12,901 nucleotides of DNA from Spirochaetota bacterium (GTDB lineage: Bacteria; Spirochaetota; JAHITG01), in assembly GCA_018817865.1 (NCBI GenBank), contig JAHITG010000319.1, forward strand, positions 1 through 12,901, given 5' to 3'. A model generated the notes under the pieces. That model had not been told where the DNA came from and did not search any database. It saw nothing but the letters and a program-made list of their open reading frames with translations. Position numbers and translations under genes: made by a program. Positions 11,684 through 12,901 of the stretch are shown one piece after another (positions within the stretch are counted from its first letter, which is position 1; each line of letters begins with the position of its first letter).

Positions 11684-12901
11684 CTATCCTTTAAAAACCT
11701 CAACCCTGTTCCTCCCCTTCTCTTTGGATATGTACAGAGCTTTATCTGCTTTTGAGATCAACCCCAAACGATCATCATCCCTGGCTAATGAAGCCACTCC
11801 CATGCTCAATGTTATTGTTAATTCTTTTTCTTTACCCTTTTTTTTAAACATAATTTTATTTTTAAGGACTGCCTCTCTTATCTTTTCAGCCGCTATCTTT
11901 CCGCCTTTTGTATCTGTTTCAGGAAGTATGACCACAAATTCATCACCTCCATACCGGGCTGCTATATCAGATGTACGTACATTCTTTAACAGGGAGCTCG
12001 ATACCCGTTTGATCACCTCATCACCGGTCTGGTGACCGTAATTATCATTAAATTCTTTAAAATGATCTATATCAATTATTATCAGGCTTAAATTCTTCTT
12101 ATACCTCAATGCCTCATTGACACTATTGATCAGGTAATTATCAAAAAAAATCCTGTTATAGAGGCCGGTCAATCCATCTGTAACTGCCCTCTTATAAAGC
12201 AGTGCATTCTCAATGGAGACGCCGGCCTGATTGGATATCAAATCCAGCACCCACAAGTCCCGTTCCTTGAAAAGCCCTGTTACCAGATGATTATCCAGAT
12301 AGATCACACCCAGCATCTCACCCCGCGCCATGATGGGAGTACAGAGAATGGACTTTAATCCGAATTTTACAACGGAAGCCTGTTCTTTCAGACTGATATC
12401 TGTTCCGGCATCCTCTATAATCAGGGACTTCTTTTCCTCTTCGATCCGGGAGATAATACTTAAACTGGTCCCAAAGGCAGCACTTTCTATCTCATTTTTA
12501 TCTACATTTCGTACAACTTTTACAGCCAGGTTCCCTTTCTCTCCTCTTGTCCCTTCAGGATAAAGAAAGAGTATTCCGCGTTCGGCTCCTACCATTTCAA
12601 TGGTCTTATCCATTATTCGTTCCAACAGTTCATCAAGATCAAGAATGGAACTTAAATACCGGCTTGTATCAAGAACAGTGGTCATTCTCCTTTCAACCTT
12701 CAGCCTCTCCTGCATACTCTCCTCAATATCTCCTGAGAGCTTATCTGTGATGCCGAGCACCTTGGCTGTTCTTTTCATATACTGTTTAGCTTCGATCTCA
12801 GTGAAAAGGTCAATAGCCTTCTGCCAATTTACCCTGGCCTCCGACTCCCTGCCGAATGAATGCAGAAAGTTGCCGTATTCAAAACAGGATTTAGCAAGCT
12901 C
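11684..12901 (-). CDS. TPR-GAF-GGDEF diguanylate cyclase (5' end outside the window)
   Basis: The frame stays open to the right edge, giving at least 405 residues. The first 41 codons read are a TPR-like pair of helices (ELAKSCFEYGNFLHSFGRES, then ARVNWQKAIDLF), so the true start lies beyond 12901 and Met at 12778 is internal. A GAF domain follows (about residues 80-235; LCTPIMARGEMLGVIYLDN). A GGDEF domain follows (about 241-405), starting DGLTGLYNR and containing IDIDHFKEFND and an intact active-site YGGDEF at 317-322. The inhibitory I-site RTSD (309-312) has the usual 5-residue spacing. The enzyme should make c-di-GMP from two GTP in response to a ligand or partner sensed by GAF or TPR, and be product-inhibited. 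No transmembrane segment is seen in the part present. Confidence 0.93.
   Translation of the reverse strand, partial: ELAKSCFEYGNFLHSFGRESEARVNWQKAIDLFTEIEAKQYMKRTAKVLGITDKLSGDIEESMQERLKVERRMTTVLDTSRYLSSILDLDELLERIMDKTIEMVGAERGILFLYPEGTRGEKGNLAVKVVRNVDKNEIESAAFGTSLSIISRIEEEKKSLIIEDAGTDISLKEQASVVKFGLKSILCTPIMARGEMLGVIYLDNHLVTGLFKERDLWVLDLISNQAGVSIENALLYKRAVTDGLTGLYNRIFFDNYLINSVNEALRYKKNLSLIIIDIDHFKEFNDNYGHQTGDEVIKRVSSSLLKNVRTSDIAARYGGDEFVVILPETDTKGGKIAAEKIREAVLKNKIMFKKKGKEKELTITLSMGVASLARDDDRLGLISKADKALYISKEKGRNRVEVFKG

Overview
The window reads as part of a spirochaete chromosome, probably from an uncultured or little-studied lineage. The main evidence is a pair of tandem flagellins of the periplasmic FlaB type (N-terminus MIINHNISAIFANRML, SMWFHIGAN and RVYIGTMT motifs) followed by flaG, a long fliD of about 657 residues and a fliD-linked protein of unknown function. 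Genus and species cannot be fixed from this sequence alone.

Layout. (1) Positions 1-4866, + strand: flagellar filament block. It holds the tail of one flaB, a complete second flaB, flaG, fliD and a 335-residue conserved-looking helical protein 7 nt after fliD. Both flaB genes are followed by unusual secondary structure. Behind the second flaB is a roughly 130-nt element that folds on paper as a three-way junction closed by an 18-bp stem, and a sigma-28-like promoter overlaps its 3' arm. (2) Positions 4867-6880: an AT-rich accessory stretch with three small - strand genes: a conserved hypothetical, a short AT-rich exported or lipoprotein-like protein, and a DUF2442 protein. They are separated by three copies of a CACAAAG/CACAGAG-rich repeat with palindromic modules nested inside. 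(3) Positions 6881-11551: gyrB and gyrA, + strand, with a 270-nt spacer almost entirely tiled with hairpins. Part of this tiling is homologous, in inverted orientation, to a palindromic block at 6157-6251. (4) Positions 11552-12901: a tRNA-Val(UAC) with a good promoter, lying tail-to-tail (3 nt apart) with a TPR-GAF-GGDEF diguanylate cyclase gene that runs off the right edge.

How the genes relate. FlaB forms the core of the periplasmic flagellar filament and FliD caps it. FlaG is a filament-associated protein, and the 335-residue product is a candidate filament assembly factor or chaperone by position only. GyrB and GyrA form DNA gyrase. Two residues at well-known drug-contact positions differ from E. 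coli: Met at the GyrA Ser83 position and Lys at the GyrB Arg136 position. The cyclase would make c-di-GMP, which commonly controls motility, but nothing in the window links it directly to the flagellar genes.

The least explained material is non-coding: the three-way-junction candidate behind flaB, the modular palindromic repeats, and the hairpin array between gyrB and gyrA.
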